Source of the DNA: JBCCSZ01 sp039199225
GTDB lineage: Bacteria > Bacteroidota > Bacteroidia > Chitinophagales > Saprospiraceae
NCBI GenBank assembly: GCA_039199225.1
Contig: JBCCSZ010000079.1
Coordinates: 1-26,454 of the forward strand
DNA length: 26,454 nt
Reading direction: 5' to 3'
Below are positions 8,640 through 16,708 of the stretch, piece by piece. The notes below the pieces were generated by a model, which had not been told where the DNA came from, ran no database searches, and was given only the letters and a program-made list of their open reading frames with translations. Each line of letters begins with the position of its first letter. Position 1 is the first letter of the stretch. The translations under genes were made by a program, and so were the position numbers.

Positions 8640-9647
8640 ATGTCATCAGAATTGGCTTTGGCGGAAACACAACTCACTAAAAATGGTTTTCTCGATCTCG
8701 ATGTCGATCCAACGCTTGACTTGTATGAGGAGATTGAGCGGCTAAAGAAGGAGAAAAATGCGATCCTTTTAGCCCATTACTATCAAGAGTCGGAGATACA
8801 GGACATTGCCGATTACATTGGAGACAGCCTCGGGCTATCGCAAAAAGCGGCTGAAACGGAAGCTGATTTGATTGTCTTTGCTGGCGTTCATTTCATGGCA
8901 GAAACGGCAAAAATTCTCAATCCGCAAAAGAAGGTACTCTTGCCCGACCTAAAGGCCGGCTGCAGCCTTGCCGACTCTTGTCCGCCACATTTGTTCCGCA
9001 AGTTCAAAGAAAAATATCCAGACCACCTAGTGGTGAGTTACATCAATTGTACCGCAGAGCTGAAGACCCTGACAGATATTTGCTGTACTTCGACCAATGC
9101 CGTCCACATCATCGAAAGCATTCCAAAGGATAAAGGAATCATTTTTGCGCCGGACCGCAACCTCGGGCAGTATTTACAAAAAAAGACGGGGCGGGACCTC
9201 GTGCTTTGGAACGGCACCTGCATGGTCCATGAGATTTTTTCACACGAAAAGATTACAAAGTTGCGCATGCGCTATCCGGAGGCCAAATTCATTGCCCACC
9301 CGGAATGTGAGCCGCACATACTCGAATCGGCTGATTTTATTGGCTCGACCACCGGGCTGCTGCGTTTTACCCAAAACGATCCGGCGACGGACTTTATCGT
9401 TGCAACGGAGGCGGGCATCCTACACCAAATGGAAAAAGCCTCTCCCCTCAAAAACTTTATTGCAGCGCCTCCAAGTAATCAATGTGCTTGCAATGAATGC
9501 CCTCATATGAAGCGCAATACCCTTGAAAAACTTTATTTGTGCATGAAGCATGAACTGCCCGAAATTCACATGGAAAACTGGATCATCGAGCAGGGTCGGG
9601 CCTGTATCGACCGCATGTTGGATATTTCGGCCAAGGCAGGTTTATAA
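8640..9647 (+). CDS. nadA: Quinolinate synthase A
   Basis: NadA condenses iminoaspartate with dihydroxyacetone phosphate to quinolinate, the precursor of the NAD pyridine ring. The protein has 335 residues from the ATG at 8640; a TTG two codons upstream is also in frame. Family landmarks are ILLAHYYQESEIQDIADYIGDS, with the second half of the phrase marking the substrate site, then FAGVHFMAETAKIL and APDRNLGQY. The three [4Fe-4S] ligands are in place: Cys108 (KAGCSLADSC), Cys194 (WNGTCMVHE) and Cys287 (CNECPHMK). The length fits the NadA class with a C-terminal CxxC-type cluster ligand. nadB and nadC are not in the window, so this copy is not in a nad operon here. A 139-bp leader with several dyads precedes it. 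Confidence 0.96.
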   Translation: MSSELALAETQLTKNGFLDLDVDPTLDLYEEIERLKKEKNAILLAHYYQESEIQDIADYIGDSLGLSQKAAETEADLIVFAGVHFMAETAKILNPQKKVLLPDLKAGCSLADSCPPHLFRKFKEKYPDHLVVSYINCTAELKTLTDICCTSTNAVHIIESIPKDKGIIFAPDRNLGQYLQKKTGRDLVLWNGTCMVHEIFSHEKITKLRMRYPEAKFIAHPECEPHILESADFIGSTTGLLRFTQNDPATDFIVATEAGILHQMEKASPLKNFIAAPPSNQCACNECPHMKRNTLEKLYLCMKHELPEIHMENWIIEQGRACIDRMLDISAKAGL

Positions 9648-9712
9648 CTTGTAAACGACTTATTTTCAATATTTTCCGTTCCCTACCCTAAATGGGGTAA
9701 TTCGGTCCATCT

Positions 9713-9735
9713 TTTGGTAATTCTAAAATACCAAA
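9713..9735. repeat. Inverted repeat between nadA and the DUF6089 gene
   Basis: TTTGGTA-N9-TACCAAA has 7-bp perfect arms, 25 bases upstream of the TAACTTTG promoter box. A weaker dyad TACCC-N6-GGGTA lies at 9684-9699. No U-run follows either one, so a nadA terminator is not clear; an upstream regulatory site is possible. Confidence 0.3.
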
Positions 9736-9759
9736 GTGGATAGTTTAGGCGTTTTATTA

Positions 9760-9767
9760 TAACTTTG
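9760..9767 (+). promoter_or_regulatory. Candidate -7 promoter element for the DUF6089 gene
   Basis: TAACTTTG is an exact TAnnTTTG match, 39 bases before the chosen GTG start. No good -33 element was seen. Confidence 0.45.
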
Positions 9768-9806
9768 CGCTCGACCCACCCGAATTATTTCTTAAAAACC
9801 GGCACT

Positions 9807-10628
9807 GTGAAAAAGTTTTTGTTTCTGGTAGTTATTCTAGCTTGTAGTTTTGGAAAGGCAAATGCCCAAATTGGATTTGAAGCAGGAGGATGGATAGGAG
9901 CCGCCCACTACTTCGGCGACCTAAACACCAATTTCCACCTCGGTCGGCCTGGCTTAGCCGGCGGACTGATTGGTCGCTACAATTTCAACAACCGCGTCAG
10001 TATAAAACTCACCGCCAATTACCTTTCCGTCAGTGCTTTCGATTCCGACTCGGATAATACATTTGAGCAGACGCGAAATCTGAGTTTCAAGTCTGACGTA
10101 TTCGACGGTTCTTTGCAGCTCGAGTTCAACTTTCTTCCTTATACACATGGCAGCAACGATGAATTCTTTACCCCTTACATCATGGGGGGATTCTCTGTCA
10201 TCAATTTCGATCCTAGGGCAGAGCTCAATGGCGAATGGTACGACTTACGTCCTTTGGGTACGGAGGGCCAATTCAAAGGAGAAGAATACTACTCCATCAC
10301 CGGAGGGGTTAATTTTGGCTTTGGCTTCAAAATCGACCTCAACTATGAATGGAGCATCAACATCGAACTGAGTTCTCGCTATCTCTTCACCGATTACCTC
10401 GACGATGTCAGTGGCCTTTATGCGGATAAGGATGACTTGGAAGCTCTTCGTGGCGAAACGGCCGTTTTGCTGGCCGACCGTTCCGTAGAGGTTTCTGGCT
10501 TGGAAGTTCCCATCGGGGAAGCGGGCCGCCAAAGGGGCAACAGCAACCGGAATGACAGTTATGCTATGCTCGGTATCGGCCTTGTTTACTACTTTGGCGA
10601 CATCCGCTGTCCGACTTATTCAAGGTAA
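9807..10628 (+). CDS. DUF6089-type outer-membrane beta-barrel protein
   Basis: The GTG at 9807 is chosen because it starts directly with a signal peptide (KKFLFLVVILACSFGKANAQ, cleavage after AQ). A TTG further upstream would add 14 residues and overlap the -7 box. The mature protein begins IGFEAGGWIGAAHYFGDLN, the typical DUF6089 opening (GGxxGxxxYxGDL). Alternating hydrophobic strands rich in Tyr, Phe and Gly follow (GGFSVINFDP, GGVNFGFGFKIDLNYEWSI, IELSSRYLFTDYLDDVSG). The final strand AMLGIGLVYYFGDIRC fits a barrel end, with six residues after the Cys-containing motif. The location is the outer membrane and the function is unknown; the family is common and poorly studied in Bacteroidota. 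It ends 9 bases before the convergent vWA gene. Confidence 0.82.
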   Translation: MKKFLFLVVILACSFGKANAQIGFEAGGWIGAAHYFGDLNTNFHLGRPGLAGGLIGRYNFNNRVSIKLTANYLSVSAFDSDSDNTFEQTRNLSFKSDVFDGSLQLEFNFLPYTHGSNDEFFTPYIMGGFSVINFDPRAELNGEWYDLRPLGTEGQFKGEEYYSITGGVNFGFGFKIDLNYEWSINIELSSRYLFTDYLDDVSGLYADKDDLEALRGETAVLLADRSVEVSGLEVPIGEAGRQRGNSNRNDSYAMLGIGLVYYFGDIRCPTYSR

Positions 10629-10637
10629 TTTATATCC

Positions 10638-12230
10638 TTATCTTCCATCCGCTTCGTATGATACGCCTTCTCTATACAGTGCAGAAGCTTTCCGGGCCAA
10701 GTCGATGAATTCGGCTCTGTATTCATGTGGATCGCGGCCCTTGGCTGCAGAAGCTTCCCGGATCACCCAGTCGAAGTTGACATTCCCCTTATACTTAGAA
10801 TCTCTCAGCAATAAGCCATAGCCCGCAACAGAAGCAGCGAAGCGCAGGTTGTTGCTGGCCGCTTGCCAAGCCCCGCCCTCGTTACGAGTCGTATAAATTT
10901 TTTCCTGGCTGACTTCACTTCTGGGTCTTTTGTAGCGTAATTTGATGGTTGCCCAGTCTTGGTCCTTGGCTGCTTCCCTGGAAATTTTGCGATTTTGGTA
11001 CTTAAGCGGAATGCTCGCCGAAGAAGGTCCCTGAGCCGGTACAATTTCATACAGTGCAACAACGCTATGGCCTGCGCCCATTTCACCGGCATCCTTGGTG
11101 TCGTCGATAAAATCTTCTGCTGCCATCAGCCGGTTTTCATAACCTATCAAACGATATTTTTCGACCCGAGCTGGATTGAATTCTAACTGAAGTTTGACAT
11201 CATTGGCCACAGTGAAAGTAGTACTTGAAAACTCCGTGACCAATACTTTTTTAGCCTCTTGCATGCCATCGATATAGGCGTAGTTGCCGTTGCCATGATC
11301 GGCCAATTTTTCCACCTTAGCATCTTTGTAATTGCCCATACCAAATCCAAGGACCGATAGATACACGCCACCTTTCCTCTTGGCTTCAATCAAGCGAACC
11401 AATTGGCCATTGCTACTGGGACCAACATTGAAATCGCCATCGGTGGCCAGGATGATGCGGTTGTTGCCTTCTGGGATGAAGTTTTCATGCGCCACTTTGT
11501 AAGCAAGCTCAATACCGCTAGCTCCTGCGGTGCTGCCCCCAGCTGCTAAGCCATCGAGTGCTGCTAGAATCCTCCGCTTTTCATTGCCGGATGTTGAAGG
11601 TAATACCAAACCGGAAGCACCAGCATAAACGACAATGGCTACGCGATCTTCAGGCCGCAATTGCTCTACGAACAAATGAAAAGCATTTTTTAACAAGGGC
11701 AATTTATTGAAACTTGCCATGGAGCCAGAAACATCGATTAAGAAGACAAAATTACTGGCAGGTAACTCCTCAGTTGGTAAATCGCGTGCTTTCAATCCTA
11801 CCTGTAGTAAGTGGTTGTTTTCATTCCAAGGGCAGGGAGCTACTTCCGTCAAAACAGCGCAGGGGCCACTTTCCTCTTGTGGAAAATCGTAGTGAAAATA
11901 ATTAATCAATTCCTCCAAACGAACGGCATCTTTGGGAGGCAGCATATTATTGTTCAGGTATCGTCGGACGTTGCTGTAGGAAGCTTGATCTACATCTATG
12001 GCAAAGGTGGATAAGGGCTGATCCATCACGGATTGAAAATCGTTCTCGCGGATGTAGTCGTATTCTTCTGTGTTGTGCTGTTCTGTTTTCAGATGATCTT
12101 TATGCTCTGTAGCTGTCATGGTTTCTCGTGGCCGCTCATAATGTGCCGGACCGGATCGATGATAGCAACCAATGGTTGACAAAAGTAAAATAGACAAGAT
12201 TGATAAAATTGAAAAAGGCAGTTGCTTCAT
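10638..12230 (-). CDS. YfbK-like lipoprotein with von Willebrand factor A domain
   Basis: 530 residues from the ATG at 12230, chosen because it begins a signal peptide ending in the lipobox STIGC (lipid Cys22). The domain order matches E. coli YfbK. An N-terminal vWF-associated domain (about 62-120, TFAIDVDQASYSNVRRYLN) is followed by the vWA domain (about 161-328). Its MIDAS is complete: DVSGSM at 166-171, Thr234 in GGSTAG, and the TDGD aspartate at 264. A DUF3520-type C-terminus follows (about 330-520, ending in the conserved Phe-Asp-Trp...Arg-Glu-Phe-Ile-Asp-Leu pattern). It should be a metal-dependent protein-binding factor anchored in the envelope; the partner is unknown. A poorly conserved charged linker (about 23-60) follows the lipid site. 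It is a single gene, divergent from yjbQ. Confidence 0.9.
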   Translation of the reverse strand: MKQLPFSILSILSILLLSTIGCYHRSGPAHYERPRETMTATEHKDHLKTEQHNTEEYDYIRENDFQSVMDQPLSTFAIDVDQASYSNVRRYLNNNMLPPKDAVRLEELINYFHYDFPQEESGPCAVLTEVAPCPWNENNHLLQVGLKARDLPTEELPASNFVFLIDVSGSMASFNKLPLLKNAFHLFVEQLRPEDRVAIVVYAGASGLVLPSTSGNEKRRILAALDGLAAGGSTAGASGIELAYKVAHENFIPEGNNRIILATDGDFNVGPSSNGQLVRLIEAKRKGGVYLSVLGFGMGNYKDAKVEKLADHGNGNYAYIDGMQEAKKVLVTEFSSTTFTVANDVKLQLEFNPARVEKYRLIGYENRLMAAEDFIDDTKDAGEMGAGHSVVALYEIVPAQGPSSASIPLKYQNRKISREAAKDQDWATIKLRYKRPRSEVSQEKIYTTRNEGGAWQAASNNLRFAASVAGYGLLLRDSKYKGNVNFDWVIREASAAKGRDPHEYRAEFIDLARKASALYREGVSYEADGR

Positions 12231-12276
12231 AACTTGGTGGATTTGTCGTGAAAATAAAAGTGAGGATTTATGAGAA

Positions 12277-12284
12277 TACATTTG
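12277..12284 (+). promoter_or_regulatory. Candidate -7 promoter element for the yjbQ-lysE pair
   Basis: TACATTTG matches TAnnTTTG exactly, 60 bases upstream of the yjbQ ATG and 46 bases upstream of the divergent vWA gene. No -33 element is evident. Confidence 0.35.
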
Positions 12285-12344
12285 GAAAGATGCACCTTTG
12301 TAGTGTTTTGGTGTACCTCATTACTCCGCTCAAATAAAGACTCA

Positions 12345-12755
12345 ATGGTCATACAACACGAATTCACACTGCGGCCGCACCCCCGAGGGTTCCACCTGGT
12401 CACTGAAGAGGTCGTCCACCAGTTACCAAATCTTCCTCAAACGGGACTGCTGCATTTATTCATCAAGCATACATCTGCCGGGCTGTGCATCAATGAAAAT
12501 GCCGACCCCTCTGTCCGCTATGATTTCGAGCAAGTCTTCAATCGAATCATGCCAGAGAATGAGCCTTATCTCACCCATACGATGGAAGGGCCGGACGATA
12601 TGCCTGCACACATCAAGTCGGTTTTGACAGGCTCTTCGGTTAGCATCCCCATCAGTGGACATCGATTGAACTTAGGCACCTGGCAGGGTATTTATCTTTG
12701 CGAGTTTCGCAATTACGGAGGCGCTCGCAAGCTGGTGGCCACTATCTTGAGCTAA
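12345..12755 (+). CDS. yjbQ: YjbQ/UPF0047 family protein (secondary thiamine-phosphate synthase type)
   Basis: 136 residues from the ATG at 12345; longer in-frame starts add non-conserved residues. The family signatures are present: KHTSAGLCINENAD (from residue 41), the EGPDDMPAHIKS motif (81-92) with the conserved His, IPISGHRLNLGTWQGIYLCE and the terminal EFR. This is essentially the whole length of the family. E. coli YjbQ has weak thiamine-phosphate synthase activity and the fold forms a trimer; the true role of the family is unsettled. It is 19 bases upstream of the LysE-type exporter gene and probably co-transcribed. Confidence 0.92.
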   Translation: MVIQHEFTLRPHPRGFHLVTEEVVHQLPNLPQTGLLHLFIKHTSAGLCINENADPSVRYDFEQVFNRIMPENEPYLTHTMEGPDDMPAHIKSVLTGSSVSIPISGHRLNLGTWQGIYLCEFRNYGGARKLVATILS

Positions 12756-12774
12756 ACCATAAAATGAAATCATC

Positions 12775-13401
12775 TTGAGCTTATTATTGGAAGGAATTGG
12801 TTGGGGAATATTTCTGAGCATACTAGTCGGCCCTATTCTTTTCATCTTGATTCAGACGGCCTTAGAAAGAGGAGCTCGGGCAGGGCTGATGGTCGGGCTG
12901 GGTATTTGGATCAGCGATATTTTTTTCGTTATAAGCGCCTACCTGGGTATCGCCTACGTTCTCAAGGTAAATGAGTTGGATGGTTTTCGACTGTGGCTGG
13001 GCTGCATTGGCGGCGTAGTTTTGGTGGCTGTGGGATTGTCTACGATGCTATTAAAACCACCGGCTCCGGAAGACAGCAAAATTAAGTTGGCCAGTTCTTA
13101 CCTTGCTCTTTTTACAAAGGGCTTTTTGATCAACACCCTCAACCCCTTTACTTTTTTCTTTTGGCTGACCATCACCGGGGCTGTCATTGCGGAGCGCAAA
13201 CTGGGGAAAGCAGATTCTTTCTTGTTCTACAGCGGCATTTTAGGAACCATCATTTTTACAGATAGCTTGAAGATTGTCTTGGCCAAGGCCATCCGAAAAA
13301 AACTCAAACCGCATTACATTTTGTGGGTCAGAAGAATTGCAGGTGCTGCGTTGGTGGTTTTTGGGATTGTGCTGATTCTTCGGGTAACGATCTGGGGATA
13401 A
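12775..13401 (+). CDS. LysE/RhtB-type amino-acid exporter
   Basis: 208 residues with about six hydrophobic helices and the LysE-family opening SILVGPILFILIQTALERGARAG, of which the VGP and the Gly-x-Arg-Ala-Gly parts are diagnostic. A later LINTLNPFTFFFWL segment carries the conserved Asn-Pro of the second repeat. It should export a small metabolite such as an amino acid across the inner membrane; the substrate cannot be read from sequence. The start is unusual: the TTG at 12775 is the only plausible start after the in-frame stop at 12760. An ATG at 12764 is out of frame by one base and makes a five-codon ORF whose TGA overlaps this TTG. It follows yjbQ closely. Confidence 0.85.
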   Translation: MSLLLEGIGWGIFLSILVGPILFILIQTALERGARAGLMVGLGIWISDIFFVISAYLGIAYVLKVNELDGFRLWLGCIGGVVLVAVGLSTMLLKPPAPEDSKIKLASSYLALFTKGFLINTLNPFTFFFWLTITGAVIAERKLGKADSFLFYSGILGTIIFTDSLKIVLAKAIRKKLKPHYILWVRRIAGAALVVFGIVLILRVTIWG

Positions 13402-13408
13402 AGAGAAA

Positions 13409-13440
13409 GCCGGCCTCCTCAACAGGGGAGAAGGACCGGC
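13409..13440 (-). terminator. Intrinsic terminator of the sigma/MscS/DUF3078 cluster
   Basis: Read on the minus strand, GCCGGTC pairs with GGCCGGC (one G-U) and TTCTC with GAGGA, with a single bulged C and a CCCTGTT loop. The tail is T-rich (TTTCTCTTTATCC). Pairing is better on this strand: the G-U pair becomes a C-A mismatch on the plus strand. It lies 60 bases after the DUF3078 stop, and its tail reaches the end of the convergent exporter gene. Confidence 0.65.
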
Positions 13441-13499
13441 GGCTCTGTTTGGGTTAGTATGAAAAAAGTTTATTTGTAGATTAAGTTGCGCTCGATGTT

Positions 13500-14495
13500 T
13501 TACAGATTATAGGTAAAGCCCAGAATCCAATAAGTTTGCAGTGGATTGTCGTCACTGTCCAAGTCATCGATTTCAAATTCGGGATTATTAGCCAAGAAAG
13601 TGGCGTTATCGGGATCAGCCAAGAAAGTATTGAACCCCTCCTGTCTGTTCGCTCTGAGGCCAAGCTCAAAGCCAAAGCCAATTTTCTTGAAAAGGGTTGC
13701 ATTAAAACCATTGATCCAAGTCCAGTTGGACAAGTTCGATGGGTCAGAGTAACTGATGAAGGCAGACAATTTAGATTTCCAAGCAAGTCCTCTTGGCAAA
13801 GCCTTGGTGTAATCTGCCACAACTTTACAACCCAAAGAAGAATCGTAACTGAGGTCGTTGTCTGAAAAAACGAGGTTGTAGTTCAGTGGATGAAAAACAA
13901 CTACCAACTCGGGAATCGGTGTCCAGGTTCCTCCCACCCCGATGTCCAAATAACCAGGATTGTTGAAATTACTGATGATGGTAGAACGGTATTCTGCCAG
14001 GGCGGAGGCCGCTAGTTTCTCGGTAAACTTGTAACCGAACAGAGAAGAAAGGTTGATCGCATCGGCCGTTTTTTCGTAGTCGAGCGTATCGTTTTTTACC
14101 TCCTCTGTGTTGGCATTCAATTTGGTGAATCCGACCGTTAGGTTGCCGTCGTTGCGCCAGAAGTATTTCTTCTCAGACAGATTGGCAAAGCCATTTCCGG
14201 AAAAGCTGATGGAACTGGCAAAGGTGTTGGCATTTTCGGCACCCAGCCAATCACTGAAGCTGCTGAAATTGACGCCTAGGGTACCAGCAGAACCAAACTT
14301 CCAACCATAGGTCGGTGGAATCTTGGCTTTTAGGGCAGCTATCTCGCCTTGCAGGCTGCCCATTTGAGCCTCCTTTTCAGCAATCTCTGCTTTGAGGGCC
14401 GTCACATCTACGGCCGGACTGTCTTGAGCCAAAAGCTCAGCGGCCACACCACTGCATAGAAGAATAGCCAGGGATAGTAATAGTCTTTTGATCAT
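13500..14495 (-). CDS. DUF3078 family outer-membrane protein
   Basis: 331 residues. A signal peptide (KRLLLSLAILLCSGVAAELLAQ, cut after AQ) is followed by a short coiled coil of about 30 residues (ALKAEIAEKEAQMGSLQGEI). A beta-barrel region then opens with YGWKFGSAGTLGVNFSSFSDWLGAENANTFA, the DUF3078 pattern (Trp-Lys...Gly...Asn-x-Ser...Trp-x-x-Gly...Asn). The C-terminal strand TYWILGFTYNL ends in an aromatic/aliphatic residue pattern as in outer-membrane barrels. A periplasmic coiled coil before the barrel could anchor it to peptidoglycan or trimerise it; this is inference. It is the last gene of the minus-strand cluster, 81 bases after the MscS gene and followed by a terminator. Confidence 0.75.
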   Translation of the reverse strand: MIKRLLLSLAILLCSGVAAELLAQDSPAVDVTALKAEIAEKEAQMGSLQGEIAALKAKIPPTYGWKFGSAGTLGVNFSSFSDWLGAENANTFASSISFSGNGFANLSEKKYFWRNDGNLTVGFTKLNANTEEVKNDTLDYEKTADAINLSSLFGYKFTEKLAASALAEYRSTIISNFNNPGYLDIGVGGTWTPIPELVVVFHPLNYNLVFSDNDLSYDSSLGCKVVADYTKALPRGLAWKSKLSAFISYSDPSNLSNWTWINGFNATLFKKIGFGFELGLRANRQEGFNTFLADPDNATFLANNPEFEIDDLDSDDNPLQTYWILGFTYNL

Positions 14496-14576
14496 TTTGG
14501 TATGTTAAATTTGATGAAACAATAGCCTTTTTTATAATCCCAAATGGCCATTGGGGTCTAATAGCTGCAACACCCA

Positions 14577-15383
14577 CTATGCCTCAAAAACCTCCACGCT
14601 CTCCGTTGTGAGCTTGTGCAGGGGGATGATCACCTTGCGGTCGTCCGCTCCTAGCACCAGGGATGATTTGTCTATCGCAATGATTTTCCCTTTCACGCCA
14701 TTGACGCTGATGACATCGCCAAGCTTGAACTTGTCTTTGCTGTAAATCGAGGCTAAAAAATTAGCCATCATGTCGCGGGAGGCCAAGCCGTAACCAAGGG
14801 CAAATGCGGCAACACCACCTGCCAAAATGGTCGACAGATTAGAAGTGATAAAGGATGTATCTATTTGTGCCTGAGACAACGCGCTGACCAAGGCCGTTAG
14901 GAAGACAAACCAAAATACAAAGCTCGCAATCAAATTGGCAGAGGGAATACCGAGCGAGCGGCAAGCCGTCAACACAATATTCTTGATAAACTCGGCCAAC
15001 AACGTTCCTATTACCAATACGATAAGCGCAGAGATCATAAATGGCACATAGCCGATGATGTCATTCATCAACTGAGAGACTGCCGCCATACCCAGCACAT
15101 CGGTCGAAGCCATCAGAAAAAGCAGCAACATCAGGTAGTACACCAACTTTGAGAAAAAGTGGCTGGGTACAATTTTGAAGTTGGCCTTTTGGACAATCTC
15201 TATTTCATTCAGCTTACCTGCCAGGCCATCGATCCCTATGCGACTCAAAACTTTTCGAATGATTTTCGATACAACACTAGCGAGTATCCAGCCAATGACA
15301 AACACCAGAATAGCCTTCAGTACATTTGGTACAGACTGGAGAAACTGAAGGGTTAGATCTTGTAGGATTTCAATAATATCCAT
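14577..15383 (-). CDS. Small mechanosensitive channel (MscS family)
   Basis: 268 residues. Two copies of the TM-helix element common to the MscS-like subfamily are visible (VPNVLKAILVFVIGWILASVV and YVPFMISALIVLVIGTLLAEFI). A third membrane region runs to about residue 170. The pore helix then follows (STILAGGVAAFALGYGLAS), with the Gly/Ala packing pattern that defines MscS TM3. A beta domain (FKLGDVISVNGVKGKIIAID, then DDRKVIIPLHKL) replaces the large cytoplasmic cage, which is truncated. It should sit in the inner membrane and release solutes under tension. Its place behind an ECF sigma gene suggests stress control of expression; that is inferred. Confidence 0.88.
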   Translation of the reverse strand: MDIIEILQDLTLQFLQSVPNVLKAILVFVIGWILASVVSKIIRKVLSRIGIDGLAGKLNEIEIVQKANFKIVPSHFFSKLVYYLMLLLFLMASTDVLGMAAVSQLMNDIIGYVPFMISALIVLVIGTLLAEFIKNIVLTACRSLGIPSANLIASFVFWFVFLTALVSALSQAQIDTSFITSNLSTILAGGVAAFALGYGLASRDMMANFLASIYSKDKFKLGDVISVNGVKGKIIAIDKSSLVLGADDRKVIIPLHKLTTESVEVFEA

Positions 15384-15467
15384 AATGATTAAGAATGTAG
15401 TTGTTATCCATTTAATTGAGGTATTAATTAAAAGTAGCGGGCCACTAGTCGGTTGAATTCAACGCTA

Positions 15468-15734
15468 TTAGTGGTCTCCTTTTGGTGTTTGATTTGTTTG
15501 GGTTGTTTGGTTACTGTCCATACTTTGGTCGGATGATCTTTGGGGCTCGCCTCCAAGAAAAGCAATAACAATATCCATAATGCGAGATAGATACAATTCT
15601 ATGGTATCGCCGGTAATCTTGAATGCTCTAACTTGCCCTTGAACACCGTTTTCAATATCTGAAATAGCGCGTGGGGGGCTTTCTTTGATGGTTTGCTCTT
15701 CGAGGAGCTTAAAGTTATTTGTTTGTGAAGCCAT
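15468..15734 (-). CDS. Small protein of unknown function between sigma factor and MscS genes
   Basis: 88 residues. The N-terminal 45 residues are charged and polar, with a conserved-looking SPPRAISDIENGVQGQVRAF stretch. A mildly hydrophobic helix follows (ELYLSRIMDIVIAFLGG), then a Gln/Asn/Ser/Thr-rich disordered tail. There is no signal peptide, no metal-binding Cys/His motif and no clear transmembrane helix. It starts 23 bases after the sigma gene stop and is followed after 84 bases by the MscS gene, so it is almost certainly co-transcribed. A role as sigma regulator or channel accessory is possible but unsupported by sequence. No family is recognised. Confidence 0.6.
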   Translation of the reverse strand: MASQTNNFKLLEEQTIKESPPRAISDIENGVQGQVRAFKITGDTIELYLSRIMDIVIAFLGGEPQRSSDQSMDSNQTTQTNQTPKGDH

Positions 15735-15757
15735 AAGAATTCCGTTTTCTAGAATGC

Positions 15758-16330
15758 TCAGTTAGGAAATATATCCTTGTACACTTGTTGTGCTTTGTGC
15801 TTGGCACGTTTGAGTTTCATTTTTATAGCACTTTCCGTTTTGTTCAATATGCCGGAGATGTCCTTGATCGATAAATCGTCCTGATACTTCATCAAAAGCA
15901 CAGCCTTATCTCCTGGAGGAATTTTGTCCAGTACTTTTTTTAGCCTGCCAACTTCCATTTCGAGCAACTCCCTATCGTCTACCTCGTCGACAAGGTCTTC
16001 AGAGGCATTTTCCATTTCATCCGAAAAAATGGTTTTAGCCTTCTTTTGCCGTCGAATAAAATCGATGCAGAAATTATACGTAATGGAATAGACCCAAGTG
16101 GAAAACTTGGATTTCTCATTGAATTTCGACAGGTTCAAGTAGATTTTCACAAAAATCTCCTGGGAAGCATCCTGGGCTTTAACTTCATCTTTCAACAGCG
16201 AAATGCACTTACTATACACCTTGCCGATGTATCGATTATACAGCAAACTAAAGCACTCTGGCACCTGTTGATCCAGATGAAGGCGAATGAGTTCGCTGTC
16301 CGTTTTAGCTGAAAGATCCTTTAATCCCAA
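15758..16330 (-). CDS. ECF-type RNA polymerase sigma factor
   Basis: 190 residues. Region 2 is clear (SLLYNRYIGKVYSKCISLL, then DASQEIFVKIYLNLSKF and FSTWVYSITYNFCIDFIRR). An acidic linker (SDEMENASEDLVDEVDDREL) and region 4 (LDKIPPGDKAVLLMKYQDD, then LSIKDISGILNKTESAIKMKLKRAKHK) follow. It should direct RNA polymerase to a stress or envelope regulon. The start is a TTG, the only start after an upstream in-frame stop, and it gives the usual N-terminal length. No recognisable anti-sigma factor adjoins it; the next genes are an 88-residue unknown and an MscS channel. A TAnnTTTG box lies 61 bases upstream. Confidence 0.92.
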   Translation of the reverse strand: MGLKDLSAKTDSELIRLHLDQQVPECFSLLYNRYIGKVYSKCISLLKDEVKAQDASQEIFVKIYLNLSKFNEKSKFSTWVYSITYNFCIDFIRRQKKAKTIFSDEMENASEDLVDEVDDRELLEMEVGRLKKVLDKIPPGDKAVLLMKYQDDLSIKDISGILNKTESAIKMKLKRAKHKAQQVYKDIFPN

Positions 16331-16390
16331 TGAACCTACTGAATTTCAAGTGGGCAATGAAGAATAACCCATAGGGGCTAAATATCGGGA

Positions 16391-16398
16391 CAAAAATA
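16391..16398 (-). promoter_or_regulatory. Candidate -7 promoter element for the ECF sigma operon
   Basis: The minus strand reads TATTTTTG, matching TAnnTTTG, about 60 bases upstream of the sigma TTG start. The site is in AT-rich sequence, so a chance match is possible. Confidence 0.35.
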
Positions 16399-16708
16399 AA
16401 AAGTTAACCCGAAATCTCACTACCTGATATGAGATCGATCCATTCCGGCAGATCACAATTTATTTTACAGGTGAAAGTATCATTTGCTTTGCAGGCAACA
16501 GCAATCGAAATAGCAGTCTGTCAACCTTTGTTGCAAGCTGTCCAAAGACGGCCTAAAACAAAAACTTGCACAGCATTGCCTGATGCGGATCATACCCACA
16601 CCACTACCATGTCGATTTTTTAGACGGGGAATCTCTCCAAAAGACACTTTTTTCGAATATTTATTTTGAAGCAACTTCCGAGGAAAGAACAAGAGGAAAA
16701 ATAAAAAA

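Noticed and set aside
10638..12230. The vWA lipoprotein as partner of the DUF5682 protein
   Set aside because: It has a lipobox and YfbK-type domains and is exported, whereas vWA partners of DUF5682 are cytoplasmic. It is also 3.8 kb away with unrelated genes between.
16480..16692. A minus-strand frame of 70 codons with a Cys-rich end (CCASFCF, CYFDCCC)
   Set aside because: It starts with TTG right after the terminator T-run, has no family resemblance, and the Cys residues come from a TGC-rich stretch. Too weak to call a gene.
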